A DNA stretch of 45,852 nt. Source: Verrucomicrobiota bacterium (GTDB lineage: Bacteria; Verrucomicrobiota; Verrucomicrobiia; Limisphaerales; JADLHS01). Of the stretch, positions 1 through 9,026 are shown piece after piece. The translations under genes were made by a program, and so were the position numbers. Position 1 is the first letter of the stretch. Each line of letters opens with the position of its first letter. The DNA lies in NCBI GenBank assembly GCA_025350905.1, contig JANXWY010000294.1:1-45852 (forward strand). Reading direction: 5' to 3'. The notes under the pieces are model-generated. The model worked only from the letters and a program-made list of their open reading frames with translations, was not told the DNA's origin and searched no databases.

Positions 1-58
1 GACCGCCACTTCCAGTCGCACCCGTTGCGCTTGGTTGCGTCTTCGCAGGTTTAACCAT
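1..58 (-). CDS. Start of a truncated gene, product unknown
   Basis: Only the first 19 codons lie inside the window; they begin MVKPAKTQPSATGATGSGG, a low-complexity Thr/Ser/Gly/Ala leader that does not identify a family. The case for a real gene is the ribosome binding site: an AAGGAGG sequence, fully complementary to the 16S tail, lies about ten bases before the ATG at position 58. The rest of the gene is beyond the left edge. Confidence 0.5.
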   Translation of the reverse strand, partial: MVKPAKTQPSATGATGSGG

Positions 59-265
59 GATGCTGATTCCTCCTTAACCGACGAGCCCGCCGGTGGTTCC
101 CTTTCACCCTGGCGCGTCGCCCAGCAACACCAAACTTTGGGCCGCCCGAATCGCTTTTTGGACTGAAACGTAAATGGGCATTCGTTTACCAAAGGCAACA
201 GGGTGCAGCGCCGGTCGTCGCCGTCGGCTTAGGCGCGCCCCGGCTTACGGCCCGTGCGGTCTGTC

Positions 266-661
266 TTATCCGCCCGCGAACACCGGGCGAAAATTCGCCT
301 CGGTCAGAATGCGCGCCACCGTGGTGCGTTGGTCCCCCTGAATTTCAATCTGGCCATCCTTGACCGTGCCGCCGGTGCCGCAGGCTTTCTGCATGGCCTT
401 GGCCAGTTGCTCTTTTTCTGGAAGCCCGATGCCGACAAAGCCTCGGACCACGGTCACCGTCTTGCCGCCGCGTCCGGCCTTTTCGCGGATGATGTCCACG
501 CGCCCGCGGTTCTTCTTTGCTGGTTTGGCGGCCGTTGCAAGCGCGGAATCCGCCGGCGGATTTTCGGGAGCGGGTGGAAGTCCAGCGCTGGAGAGCGCAG
601 CGAACGGATTGTGGCCGAAGTCCGATCCGCCGTCGGTGGGAATGCGTTTGGAACTGCTCAT
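266..661 (-). CDS. eIF1/SUI1-family translation factor (YciH-like)
   Basis: A 131-residue protein. The first 50 residues are a Pro/Ala-rich, probably disordered leader; the rest reads as a SUI1 domain, with RVDIIREKAGRGGKTVTVV, then GFVGIGLPEKEQLAKAMQKA, a central CGTGGTVKDGQIEIQGD and a final hydrophobic strand. The GT-GG-V-D-G-IEIQGD block is the family signature. Bacterial YciH/SUI1 proteins are small homologues of eukaryotic eIF1 thought to bind the 30S subunit and affect start-site fidelity; their precise role in bacteria is not well settled. It is transcribed alone, away from the secreted-protein gene that follows on the other strand. Confidence 0.88.
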   Translation of the reverse strand: MSSSKRIPTDGGSDFGHNPFAALSSAGLPPAPENPPADSALATAAKPAKKNRGRVDIIREKAGRGGKTVTVVRGFVGIGLPEKEQLAKAMQKACGTGGTVKDGQIEIQGDQRTTVARILTEANFRPVFAGG

Positions 662-818
662 GTGTTAATGCGGGGGCAAGTTTAGTCGTCGCGCCGGGGC
701 AGTGGAAACCAAATCGCAGGGCGGGCCGGACCCTTTTTCCGGCGGAAATTTTGCGTGACAAACGTGGTTCGGTATGCGGAAATCGAGCCGCGTTAAAATA
801 ATTCAGCTAGGAGTTCAT

Positions 819-2135
819 ATGCGTCGCAATTTTCTTGGACTTTGTATCCTCACTTGGGCGCTCCTGCATCTGTCGCCGGCTCAGGCTGCCCCTGCCATTG
901 TCTCCACGGTGCCGCTCAATGGAGCCAGTGGGGTTTCGACCTCGGCACCCGTGGTCTTTATTTTTAGCGAGGCGATGGATCCAGACCTGACGGACGCCAT
1001 TTTCTATGACAGCGCATTTAATTTTTACACGCCCGTAGCGGCGTGGAGTGTCAACAATACGGTCCTCACCTACACTCCAGCGCCGGCGTTTCCGGTGAAC
1101 ACGATGATCAGTTGGGTTGTGACCGGACAAAATCCTGCCGCCGACCCCTTAGGCGGATTACCCATCGGAAACTTTACGACTGGTACCGGTTCCGGTGGTG
1201 GCAGTGGCGGAAGTGGCACAAATGCCACCACGACGTTCTCGGTGGGGAAGGCGCATGCCTACGTGCAGACTTCCGTGGGGTTGCCGGCGCTGGATCCTAG
1301 TGGCGGACCCTACAGTTTCGTCGCGACGACGGGGCTCGCGTCGAATCGCACTGCGACCAGTGTGGCGCTCACGCTGCCGACCGCCGCGGTTTCTAATCTG
1401 TTCCAGATCCCGTTCCACCCCGAATCCTTCATTTTGGTGGACTCGACATCGAACCTGACCACGTTCGACAGCACGTTCCCGGTGGGTGGCTATAGTTTCT
1501 TTATCCAGGCGGCTTCCTCGAACCAGACGGTAGTGGTGAATTTGCCGCCTGGCCTGGCGCAACCGGGAGCGCCGCACTTGACCAACTTCCCGGCCGCACA
1601 GGCGGTCAATCCCAGCCAGGCGTTCATCCTCGGTTGGGATCCCTTCGCGGGTGGGACCGCTTCCGACTTTATCTCAGTGGATATTGGCACTTCCTTTAGT
1701 TCCACCAATGTTGGTTCCTCCGGCGCTTTGAATGGCACCGCCGTGACGTTCACCATTCCCGCCGGCAAGTTGCTGCCGAACTCCAATTACAGTTCGACGA
1801 TCAGCTTCTACCGGTTCGTGAGCACGACCAACTCGAGCTACGCCACCGTGGCGTCGCGCGTTACGTCCACGGCCTTCTCCTTGATTACTACCGGCGGCGC
1901 CACGACCGGTGGCCCGCTGGTGCTCACCAATGCGATTTGGGCGCCGGGCGTCTTCAGTTTTGATGTCCTCTGCACCAACGGTCAAACCGTCACCATAGAG
2001 TACACGAACATTCCAGCGGCGGGGGCTTGGCCAAAATTGCTAACTACCACCAGCACGGGCCCACGGCTCCACATCGACTCACCACAGGCGGGGTCGGCGC
2101 CATCCCTCTTCTACCGCGCTCGCAACGGGCCTTAG
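819..2135 (+). CDS. Secreted protein with N-terminal Ig-like (Big_5/SbsA) domain
   Basis: The start at 819 is chosen over the longer frame from 774 because a TAGGAG ribosome binding site lies just upstream and the product then opens with a clear signal peptide (residues 1-24, ending PAQAA). After it, residues 26-125 match the SbsA-type bacterial Ig-like fold: PAIVSTVPLNGASGVS, then FSEAMDPDL and a VNTMISWVVTG strand. A Gly/Ser linker around residues 124-136 joins it to a beta-rich region of about 300 residues that I do not recognise. The C-terminus ends LFYRARNGP, like the short aromatic-Tyr-Arg tails common on secreted verrucomicrobial proteins. It is probably exported to the periplasm or cell surface; function unknown. 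Confidence 0.85.
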   Translation: MRRNFLGLCILTWALLHLSPAQAAPAIVSTVPLNGASGVSTSAPVVFIFSEAMDPDLTDAIFYDSAFNFYTPVAAWSVNNTVLTYTPAPAFPVNTMISWVVTGQNPAADPLGGLPIGNFTTGTGSGGGSGGSGTNATTTFSVGKAHAYVQTSVGLPALDPSGGPYSFVATTGLASNRTATSVALTLPTAAVSNLFQIPFHPESFILVDSTSNLTTFDSTFPVGGYSFFIQAASSNQTVVVNLPPGLAQPGAPHLTNFPAAQAVNPSQAFILGWDPFAGGTASDFISVDIGTSFSSTNVGSSGALNGTAVTFTIPAGKLLPNSNYSSTISFYRFVSTTNSSYATVASRVTSTAFSLITTGGATTGGPLVLTNAIWAPGVFSFDVLCTNGQTVTIEYTNIPAAGAWPKLLTTTSTGPRLHIDSPQAGSAPSLFYRARNGP

Positions 2136-2201
2136 CCGGCGACACATTACCCAATGGGTCCCGGGCGGCGCCGGGGTGCCCGGAAAATATTGCGATTCAC
2201 G

Positions 2202-2573
2202 ATGAAGCTGATCAAAGGATTGCGCACTGTGATTTATCACGTCCCCGATCTCGCCCAAGCCAAGGCGTGGTATAACCGGGTCTTGGAGCGCGAACCGTAC
2301 TTCGACCAACCTTTCTATGTGGGCTACGAAGTGGGTGGCTTTGAGCTGGGATTGCAGCCGGATGGCAAGTCCGGGCCCGGCGGCACGGTGGTGTACTGGG
2401 GCGTGGCGGACGCGGCGGCCGCCGTTACCAAACTGCAGGCGCTGGGCGCGACCGTTTGCGATCCGTTGCAGGATGTCGGCGACGGCATCCGCGTCGCCAC
2501 CGTGACGGACCCATTCGGAAATATTTTCGGCGTGATCGAGAATCCGCATTTCTCCATCGCGAAAGTGGAGTGA
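2202..2573 (+). CDS. VOC (glyoxalase/bleomycin-resistance fold) family protein
   Basis: The start at 2202 gives MKLIKGLRTVIYHVPDLAQA, a typical first strand and helix of the vicinal-oxygen-chelate fold. It continues with AKAWYNRVLEREPYF, a central GTVVYWGVADAAAAVTKLQALGA and a final VTDPFGNIFGVIENP, which is the usual DPFGN turn and Glu-containing last strand. At 123 residues it is one complete VOC unit. Members act as metal-dependent isomerases, dioxygenases or drug-binding proteins; nothing here fixes the substrate. The longer upstream frame is rejected because its extra residues are Arg-rich and do not fit the family. Confidence 0.85.
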   Translation: MKLIKGLRTVIYHVPDLAQAKAWYNRVLEREPYFDQPFYVGYEVGGFELGLQPDGKSGPGGTVVYWGVADAAAAVTKLQALGATVCDPLQDVGDGIRVATVTDPFGNIFGVIENPHFSIAKVE

Positions 2574-2746
2574 CGTTACGGGCCAGACGGTACCTGGGGG
2601 AACTTCGGTCAACTCAATGCAGTGCTGGCACATTCAACTACCCGCCGCCGAACTTCGCGGCCACTGCCATGGGAGGCGGGAGAAAATTCTTTGCGACCTT
2701 GGCGTTCGCCCGTGGCTGGCTGGTCGAGTCGGTTAGGGGGTATCCG

Positions 2747-3163
2747 TCAGGCTCGCCCTTCGTCCACTTCAAAAAATTCCGGCATCGTCATGATGTCGGT
2801 CCGGTGCGCCAAGCCCTGCTCGGCTTTGAGTTTTTCCAGGCGGGCGCTGGCTTGGTCGCGCCAGCCAATTTTGGTGATGAAGCCATTCCAGATCATCGTA
2901 TCGTTTTTATCCAGTGGTCGGCCCTGCGCAGAGCACCATTGCAGGATCTCCTCATCCGTTCCGCCCGCCAGCACGCGCGTCTTGAGGTCCGAGTAGGCGA
3001 CGCGTAAAAACTTCGTGCACCAGCCGTCCGCCCCCACGCCGAGATTTCGATGGAAGTCGGGGCGAAGCTGACCTTGAGCGTGGAGTCTGATTTTATCGAG
3101 CATGCGCGGGAAATAGGCCAGTCCACCGGTTTTCTCATACGCGCTCTTGGACAGAGTTTGCAT
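2747..3163 (-). CDS. DUF5069 domain-containing protein
   Basis: A 138-residue soluble protein beginning MQTLSKSAYEKTGGLAYFPR. The blocks GGLAYFPRMLDKIRLHAQG, HRNLGVGADGWCTKFL, GGTDEEILQWC and IWNGFITKIGWRDQAS are the conserved elements of DUF5069, a family frequent in Verrucomicrobiota and Planctomycetota with no established biochemical role. It is transcribed on its own on the minus strand, downstream of the esterase gene. Confidence 0.85.
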   Translation of the reverse strand: MQTLSKSAYEKTGGLAYFPRMLDKIRLHAQGQLRPDFHRNLGVGADGWCTKFLRVAYSDLKTRVLAGGTDEEILQWCSAQGRPLDKNDTMIWNGFITKIGWRDQASARLEKLKAEQGLAHRTDIMTMPEFFEVDEGRA

Positions 3164-3339
3164 GCCGACCCAATAAGGTTACCCGGGCTTGATTTCAAGC
3201 CGAACATTTTCACGGTCGGCAGCGCGGGCCCTTCCGGTCCGGCCGCACTGCCGCGAGGACCCAATATCAAGGCCGCGTCGCAAAGTATTTCGACCGCTGG
3301 TCCGTCCGTCCGGCGTTTCCCGCTCGTTAGTCCGGCCCC

Positions 3340-4161
3340 TCAAGAGCCGGAGCGTGGCCGGGAAGGTCCGGGCTGCGCGTGTGCCTGGAAAAACCTGACG
3401 ATGAGCGCCGGCGCGGCTTCGGGAAACCGGTGCGTGCCCGGATGGATGAAAGTCACCACGGGCGCGTCCACCTTGGAGGCGTAAAGGGTGCAATCTTTCC
3501 CCCACGGTTTGCCTGCGCCACACTGGTTGAGTTTTCGCAGCGCAGTCATGGTCTGCTCCTGCCAGGCGAATTTAACCAGCGGATCATTCCTGCCTGCCAC
3601 GTGCAACACTGGTTTGGGTTTGAGTTGACTAAGATTTCTGCCCGCCGGCGCGGCGGATGGCGCCAAGGCCGCGAACTGATCGCCGCGCGCCGCCCAGAGC
3701 AGATACGTGAAGCCGCCGCCGTTGGAATGGCCGGTTGCATAGACGCGTTTTTCGTCCACGCGGTATTCCTCGTTGAGATCCCTTAGCATGGCGTCAAAGA
3801 ATTTTAGATCGCGGTCATCCTGATCACCGCTGCGGCTCTGCCAGCCAGGTTGTTTGCCGTCGGGATCGGTCAAAATCCCGGGCGTTTTGAGGCCCTGCGG
3901 GTAAACCACAATGGCTTCCGGCCAGAGCGTGTGATAGCCAAACGTCCGCGCGGCATTGTTCATGGAACCACCGTGGCCATGGAAGGCAAAGATCACGGGG
4001 GTCGCTTCTGTCTTCGCCTTGGGTGGGACGTAAACAAGGGCTTCGCGCACGACACCATCCACCGTCCATTCACGGCGCGTCAAAGTATCGGCGGCGTGAA
4101 GTTCGGCCACCATGACCGCCACGAGGGCGGAGAGCAGGCGGATTGCCTTTGTCATAACCAT
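3340..4161 (-). CDS. Secreted alpha/beta hydrolase, PHB depolymerase/feruloyl esterase type
   Basis: A 273-residue exported hydrolase. Residues 1-24 form a signal peptide ending ELHAA. The oxyanion-hole HGHGG is at residues 61-65, the nucleophile motif GHSNG at 144-148 with Ser146, the likely acid Asp193 in GRNDPL, and the likely His244 in GTHRFP, so a complete catalytic triad is visible. The arrangement matches the LpqC/poly(3-hydroxybutyrate) depolymerase-like esterases, which include feruloyl and acetyl-xylan esterases; plant polysaccharide esters are as plausible as PHB. Translation may begin at the third residue (MTKAIRLL) instead. The very C-terminus is Pro/Arg/Ser-rich. Confidence 0.85.
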   Translation of the reverse strand: MVMTKAIRLLSALVAVMVAELHAADTLTRREWTVDGVVREALVYVPPKAKTEATPVIFAFHGHGGSMNNAARTFGYHTLWPEAIVVYPQGLKTPGILTDPDGKQPGWQSRSGDQDDRDLKFFDAMLRDLNEEYRVDEKRVYATGHSNGGGFTYLLWAARGDQFAALAPSAAPAGRNLSQLKPKPVLHVAGRNDPLVKFAWQEQTMTALRKLNQCGAGKPWGKDCTLYASKVDAPVVTFIHPGTHRFPEAAPALIVRFFQAHAQPGPSRPRSGS

Positions 4162-4319
4162 GCCCGTCTAAAACTCATTCAATTTATAATGAAATTACTT
4201 GGCGGTTCGTCGCTCGAACTGGCGACTTTGCAGGCTCCACTACCAGAACAAAAATTCATTTGCACCAAATCTGTTTAGTCCTTTTCTGTGATCATTTGGC
4301 TGCAAGGAACCACCCAGCC

Positions 4320-4778
4320 TTATTCATACCTTGGCTCCTGCTTGGCCTTCGCGTCGCTGCGTTGAATGTGCTCCAAAAGTGTCGCCAAGTTAGTAACTGT
4401 GGGATTTGTCTTTGCCATTTCGTTAAGCAGCCGAATCGCAATGTTCGCGTTTGTTTGCGCTTCGGCTTCTCGACCCTGCTGATTGTAAAGTTTGGCAAGC
4501 CGCGCCCTTGTCATCATAAGTCCGGCCCTTATCTCGTTTGTAGCAACACGCTCCTTGCGAAGTTCCTCAGTCTGAAGATCAGCAAGATGTCGAAGCTCCC
4601 AAACCGCAATGGCTGGCTCCTCGTGTTGGTAAGCCTGCTTTGCTCTGGTGCTAGCACGTGCCGCCTCTGCACCTTCAAAAATAGTCCGAAACTGCTGTGA
4701 CTCCCAAGAGATGTAAAAGAATACGCCGGCTCCCGCTAAAAGCGCACCCAAGGTAAATGCGATTAAGATTTCACGCAT
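4320..4778 (-). CDS. Small membrane-anchored helical protein, function unknown
   Basis: A 152-residue protein. Residues 4-25 are a single hydrophobic segment (ILIAFTLGALLAGAGVFFYI) that should anchor it in the membrane with the rest outside. The remainder is highly charged and helical, with repeated Ala/Glu/Arg/Leu spacing suggestive of TPR-like hairpins or a coiled coil: AARASTRAKQAYQ, EELRKERVATNEIRAG, RARLAKLYNQQGREAEAQTN. The last part fits the look of a TPR helix pair. I recognise no named family. Its base composition is slightly less GC-rich than its neighbours. Confidence 0.6.
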   Translation of the reverse strand: MREILIAFTLGALLAGAGVFFYISWESQQFRTIFEGAEAARASTRAKQAYQHEEPAIAVWELRHLADLQTEELRKERVATNEIRAGLMMTRARLAKLYNQQGREAEAQTNANIAIRLLNEMAKTNPTVTNLATLLEHIQRSDAKAKQEPRYE

Positions 4779-5028
4779 GCGCTTGGCGGATTTGCATCGA
4801 AAACCTTGCCATTTGCTTTTTTAGCCCGCAACAAGTTTTTCCGCGTTGTCCTCACTTAGGTCAAAGATTTTGTGTGTCCGCCGACTGGGCCAATCTTCAT
4901 CATTTTTCCATCCGGAGGAATATCCTCCTGCCGGTGATGACCCGAGCCTTTGCGTTCTGCCGGGTCGCCGTACTACCAGTGATGGCGGATTTCATGGTTT
5001 ACAAACGCCGGTGCGTCCGAGTTCATGG

Positions 5029-6573
5029 TCATCTGATTTGCACGAGGCCCACCCGCATCTGGCGTTGGTGATGGTATTGGTAAGGGGCGGTGAAATAGCG
5101 GACCGCCTCGGCTGGCAAATCGCTGTCCGGTCCGTGGTTTTGCAGCCACAGGCGGACCGGGTAAGGCGTTTCTTCCGCACCTTCGGTATCCCACGCGAGG
5201 AAGCAATGCTCCTGGTCATCTCCGAACCAGGCATGGTCCTCCAAGCTGACGCACAAACGGCTGGGGAGGTGGAGCCGGAGGCTTCCGGCCATCAGTCGGC
5301 TCGTGGTCAGCACCAGTGATGACTCCGGGATCGCACCTGCTATCTGTTGGGTGATCTGTCGGTAAGGATGCGTCAGCGCCTCCTTCCGGTTCAGCTGCTC
5401 GGCCAGGATGATTCGCCCCGGCAACCCCACGGTCACCACCACCATTACGACTCCGCTGACCGCCACCACTCGGTTCAGGCGAACCGCGTCCAACCGTTCG
5501 CGTACCACCGCCGCGGCCAGCACTGGCGCGAAGATAAGCACCGGTTGCAACCAGCGATCGCGAATGCCGGCGGTGCGAAATCCCAGTACCAGCACCACCA
5601 GCAGCACGCCAACCACCACCAGCGTTCGCTTGAGGAACAGCTTATAAATCGCAAGCCTACGATCGTCGTCGAGCGTCAGTGCCTCCCCATTCTGGCCAGT
5701 CGTCTTCCGAAAGACACCCCAGTAAACCAGCACGAGCGGTCCGAGAAATTTAAGCACCGCAGTTATGAGCTGGCGAAGGGCGACCCCATACGCCGCCAAC
5801 AAACCTTCCGCGTCCTGAACATTGAACTTGGCCGCGGAGGAAAAAGCCTGAGCGCGGTGGTGCAATATCCAGACGCCGTTCGGCAGAAACACCAAAACGC
5901 AGATCGCCACCGCCACCAACATCCGTTTGTCCAAAACCGTTCGGCGAAGCTCGGGAATCGAGAGCGCGGCAATCGTTAGAGCGAGCGGACAGAACAGGTA
6001 GTTGTATTTCGAAAGACATCCCAGCCCTACGCAGAACCCCAGGCTGATATACCACCCCAGCCGCTGGCTCTCGTGGGCCCGCAAGAAGATTAGCAATGTG
6101 GCGGCGGCCAGCGTTGCTCCCAGCACCGAGTGGGTCAGGTCGCGCTGAGATTCCCAGGCAATTTGCTCGATGAATAGCAGCGATAGCGCCGCGGTCAGGC
6201 CACCGGCCCGGCTGCGCGTGACGAGCTTCGCACTCCAGTAAGTGAGCAGGTAGGTGCCGGCCAGTAGCAGATTCTTAAGCAGCGCCAGCGAAAAAACGGA
6301 TACCCCAAAACTGTTGAAGAACCCGATCTGTAGCCAGGTGTAAAGCGGTGGTTGCGATCCGTAGCCCCACAAGGCCTTCTGTGCCAGCATTACCTGCTCC
6401 GCCTCATCGCCGTCGGCGCTCGAAGAGAGCAAGGTGCGGATCGCAACGTGCAAGGTGAAATACGCCAGGAGCAGGTACAGCCAGCGGCGCGGCTCGATGT
6501 CGAAGGCCTCCGCTGCAGTCCGAACGGCATCGGTCCGTGGCAACCCGTCTCCAGGCTGTTCGACAATGGTCAC
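5029..6573 (-). CDS. GT39-family membrane glycosyltransferase (ArnT/PMT_2 type)
   Basis: A 514-residue polytopic membrane protein, starting at a GTG. After a short cytoplasmic leader, the first transmembrane helix (LYLLLAYFTLHVAIRTLL) is followed by the acidic loop GDEAEQ, the DE motif typical of GT-C enzymes, and then GYGSQPPLYTWLQ, a strong family match. About ten further hydrophobic helices follow to near residue 400, with a roughly 110-residue non-membrane C-terminal region. These enzymes transfer sugar from a polyprenyl-phosphate donor to lipid or protein on the outer face of the inner membrane; the acceptor is unknown here. It has no obvious operon partner. Confidence 0.85.
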   Translation of the reverse strand: MTIVEQPGDGLPRTDAVRTAAEAFDIEPRRWLYLLLAYFTLHVAIRTLLSSSADGDEAEQVMLAQKALWGYGSQPPLYTWLQIGFFNSFGVSVFSLALLKNLLLAGTYLLTYWSAKLVTRSRAGGLTAALSLLFIEQIAWESQRDLTHSVLGATLAAATLLIFLRAHESQRLGWYISLGFCVGLGCLSKYNYLFCPLALTIAALSIPELRRTVLDKRMLVAVAICVLVFLPNGVWILHHRAQAFSSAAKFNVQDAEGLLAAYGVALRQLITAVLKFLGPLVLVYWGVFRKTTGQNGEALTLDDDRRLAIYKLFLKRTLVVVGVLLVVLVLGFRTAGIRDRWLQPVLIFAPVLAAAVVRERLDAVRLNRVVAVSGVVMVVVTVGLPGRIILAEQLNRKEALTHPYRQITQQIAGAIPESSLVLTTSRLMAGSLRLHLPSRLCVSLEDHAWFGDDQEHCFLAWDTEGAEETPYPVRLWLQNHGPDSDLPAEAVRYFTAPYQYHHQRQMRVGLVQIR

Positions 6574-6798
6574 GGGGGCGCAGGCTATTAAACCGCTCGG
6601 CCAACATCAATAATCCATTGATCGGAAATCGCCCTCAGCCTAAGGCATCTGGAAAATCTCACCGCGCCAACGCGGGGCTGGTCGTGGCTGCGGGTGGCGG
6701 CATGGTATGGCGCGGCACGGCTGCGACTGGGCGGATGGCCGCGGGTGCGGCGACATTTTATTTTGTCCTTTGCCGGGTTTGGCGGTAAACTCTGCCCA

Positions 6799-8736
6799 GT
6801 GAAATTACCATGCTCCCATTGGCTAACCGCCTTTTTGTTCGCTGCGGGTTCCAGCGCTCCGGCCGCGCTTACCCCGGAGCAAGTGGCGCAATTGCCGCCG
6901 CCCGCTGCGCACGCCGTCAATTTCAGTTCGGAAATCAAACCCATTTTCGAAGCCAGTTGCGTCAAGTGTCATGGCCGGGGCCGGGCCAAGGGAGAATTTC
7001 AAATTGATTCGCGAGCGACGCTGCTCAAAGGCGGCGATTCCGGGCCGGCCCTCGTGCCCGGCAAGAGCGCGGCGAGCCTACTCGTGGAATTGGTCGCGGG
7101 CTTCGACCCGGCCAGCGTCATGCCGAAGAAGGGCACGAAGCTCACGCGGGAACAGATCGGCGTCTTGCGGGCGTGGATTGATCAAGGCGCCCCGTGGGAT
7201 CCGAACGTCACGTTTGCGCGCGCCGAGCCAGCTAATTTGAAAACGCGCCGCCCGGAATTTCCCAAGAGCCAAGGCAAAGCCACCAACCCAGTTGATCGTT
7301 TGCTGGAGCCCTATTTCGCCGCGAACAAAATCAAACCGCCGCAGCCAGTGGATGACCGAGCCTTCGCCCGGCGGGTTTATCTCGACGTCGTTGGTTTGCT
7401 GCCGCCGCCGGACAAGCTCGAATCTTTTGTCGCCGATAAGAGCAAGGATAAGCGCGCGAAACTTGTCCGCCGCCTGCTGGCCGATCAGGAAGGATATGCC
7501 CTGCATTGGCTGTCGTTCTGGAATGACATGCTCCGGAACGATTACAAGGGCACGGGCTACATCGATGGCGGGCGGAAGCAGATCACGCAATGGCTCTTCA
7601 CCGCGCTGGAAACGAACAAGCCCTACGACCAATTCGTTGCCGAGTTGGTGAATCCGACGGCCGAAAGCGAAGGCTTCACCAAGGGCATCGTGTGGCGCGG
7701 CGTGGTGAATGCCAGCCAGACTCCGGCCATGCAGGCCGCCCAAGGCGTCTCGCAGGTGTTCATGGGCGTGAATCTCAAGTGCGCGAGCTGCCACGACAGC
7801 TTTGTCAACGACTGGACGCTGGCCGACGCGTACGGGCTGGCGGGCGTCTATGCCGACGGCCCGCTCGAAATGGTGCTCTGCGACAAGCCCACCGGAAAAA
7901 TCGCCGCGCCGAAATTCATTTACGCCCAGTTGGGTGAGCTGGAAACCTCTACGAACAAGACCGTCCGGCTTCAACATCTCGCGCAACTCATCACCCGGCG
8001 CGAGGACGGCCGGCTCTCCCGCACGCTCGTGAACCGGTTGTGGCAAAAATTCTTCGGGCGCGGCCTCGTCGAGCCGCTCGATGACATGGAACACCCGGCG
8101 TGGAATCCGGATTTGATCGACTGGCTGGCGGAGGATTTTGCCGATCACGGCTACGACGTGAAGCATTTGATAGAGGTGATGTTGACCTCGCGGGCCTATC
8201 AATTGCCGGCGACGCCGGCGACCGAACAGGTCGGCAGCGATTTTGTTTTTCGCGGACCGCAAGTGCGGCGGCTGTCGGCGGAACAATTTCGGGATGCCGT
8301 GGGCGCGCTCACCGGCGTTTGGTATGGCTCGCCGGCCACGCCATTCCTGCGCGCCGATGGTTCGACCAATCATTTCACCGCCACCCGGTCCGCGCTCGTC
8401 GCAGCGGACACCTTGCAATTGGCCTTGGGCCGGCCCAACCGGGAGCAGGTATTGACGTCGCGCGCCACGGCGGCAACCACGTTGCAGGCGCTGGAATTGA
8501 CCAACGGAGCGGAACTGGCCGAAGTGCTGGCGCAGGGCGCAGAAAAAGTGATCGGAATACCCGCGCCCGGGCCTGAGTTGGTGACGCAACTCTATGCCAA
8601 GGCTCTGGGCCGCAAGCCGACGCGCGCCGAAGTGGAGTTGGCCACGAGCTTGGTGGGTCAGCCGGTCCAGAAAACCGGCGTGGAGGATTTGCTTTGGGGG
8701 CTGACGATGATGCCGGAGTTTCAATTGATTTACTGA
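6799..8736 (+). CDS. Planctomycete-cytochrome/DUF1549/DUF1553 protein
   Basis: The GTG at 6799 is preferred over the GTG at 6694 because it gives a signal peptide (VKLPCSHWLTAFLFAAGSSA). The 645-residue product has a PSCyt1 cytochrome-like domain with CVKCH at about residues 54-58, a DUF1549 (PSCyt2) domain from about 160 (NPVDRLLEPYFAAN, then DRAFARRVYLDVVGLLP), a second CASCH near 328-332, and a DUF1553 (PSD1) domain to the end (RTLVNRLWQKFFGRGLV, RRLSAEQFRDA). It is shorter than many family members. Such proteins are periplasmic and abundant in Planctomycetota and Verrucomicrobiota; most are proposed to act in polysaccharide degradation. Its usual partner, DUF1501, lies downstream beyond a toxin-antitoxin pair. 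Confidence 0.9.
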   Translation: MKLPCSHWLTAFLFAAGSSAPAALTPEQVAQLPPPAAHAVNFSSEIKPIFEASCVKCHGRGRAKGEFQIDSRATLLKGGDSGPALVPGKSAASLLVELVAGFDPASVMPKKGTKLTREQIGVLRAWIDQGAPWDPNVTFARAEPANLKTRRPEFPKSQGKATNPVDRLLEPYFAANKIKPPQPVDDRAFARRVYLDVVGLLPPPDKLESFVADKSKDKRAKLVRRLLADQEGYALHWLSFWNDMLRNDYKGTGYIDGGRKQITQWLFTALETNKPYDQFVAELVNPTAESEGFTKGIVWRGVVNASQTPAMQAAQGVSQVFMGVNLKCASCHDSFVNDWTLADAYGLAGVYADGPLEMVLCDKPTGKIAAPKFIYAQLGELETSTNKTVRLQHLAQLITRREDGRLSRTLVNRLWQKFFGRGLVEPLDDMEHPAWNPDLIDWLAEDFADHGYDVKHLIEVMLTSRAYQLPATPATEQVGSDFVFRGPQVRRLSAEQFRDAVGALTGVWYGSPATPFLRADGSTNHFTATRSALVAADTLQLALGRPNREQVLTSRATAATTLQALELTNGAELAEVLAQGAEKVIGIPAPGPELVTQLYAKALGRKPTRAEVELATSLVGQPVQKTGVEDLLWGLTMMPEFQLIY

Positions 8737-8792
8737 TGCTTCATGGAAATCGATGAGATGACAAAGGTATGCTTCCCTGCGATACTAATGCC

Positions 8793-9026
8793 ATGAATTC
8801 CCTGGCGGAACTTAAAGAAAAGGCCCTCGGGCTGCCGAAGGCGGAGAGAATCGTGCTCGCGCAAAGTTTGTGGGAAAGCGTCGAAGACGACGAACTGCCC
8901 GGTTACACTGAGGCGGAACTTCGCTTGGAATTGCACGCACGGTTGCGCGAGGAGCCGGATGGGAGCTGGAAGACCCACGACGAGGTTATGGCCGAGGCGC
9001 GTCGGGAATTCGGATGCCAGAAGTAA
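8793..9026 (+). CDS. Addiction-module antitoxin (TIGR02574/RelB-like)
   Basis: The start at 8793 gives a 77-residue protein beginning MNSLAELKEKALGLPKAERI, followed by VLAQSLWESVEDDE. The LPKAERIVLAQSLWES helix is the signature of the addiction-module component family, small antitoxins that wrap around a ParE/RelE toxin and often repress their own promoter. The C-terminus (THDEVMAEARREFGCQK) is the toxin-binding type of tail. The stop overlaps the start of the toxin gene by 13 bases, implying translational coupling. Confidence 0.88.
   Translation: MNSLAELKEKALGLPKAERIVLAQSLWESVEDDELPGYTEAELRLELHARLREEPDGSWKTHDEVMAEARREFGCQK

Noticed and set aside
794-799. TAAAAT as a -10 box for the Ig-like protein gene
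   Set aside because: No -35 match at a suitable distance; the nearest candidate is more than 30 bases away.
4914-4928. Palindrome GGAGGAATATCCTCC as a terminator for the glycosyltransferase gene
   Set aside because: Six-base arms with no T-run and about 100 bases past the gene end; too weak to claim.
7078-8724. Long minus-strand open frame opposite the DUF1549/DUF1553 gene (548 codons)
   Set aside because: It is His/Arg/Gln-rich, matches no family and mirrors a well-supported gene; long antisense frames are expected at this GC content.
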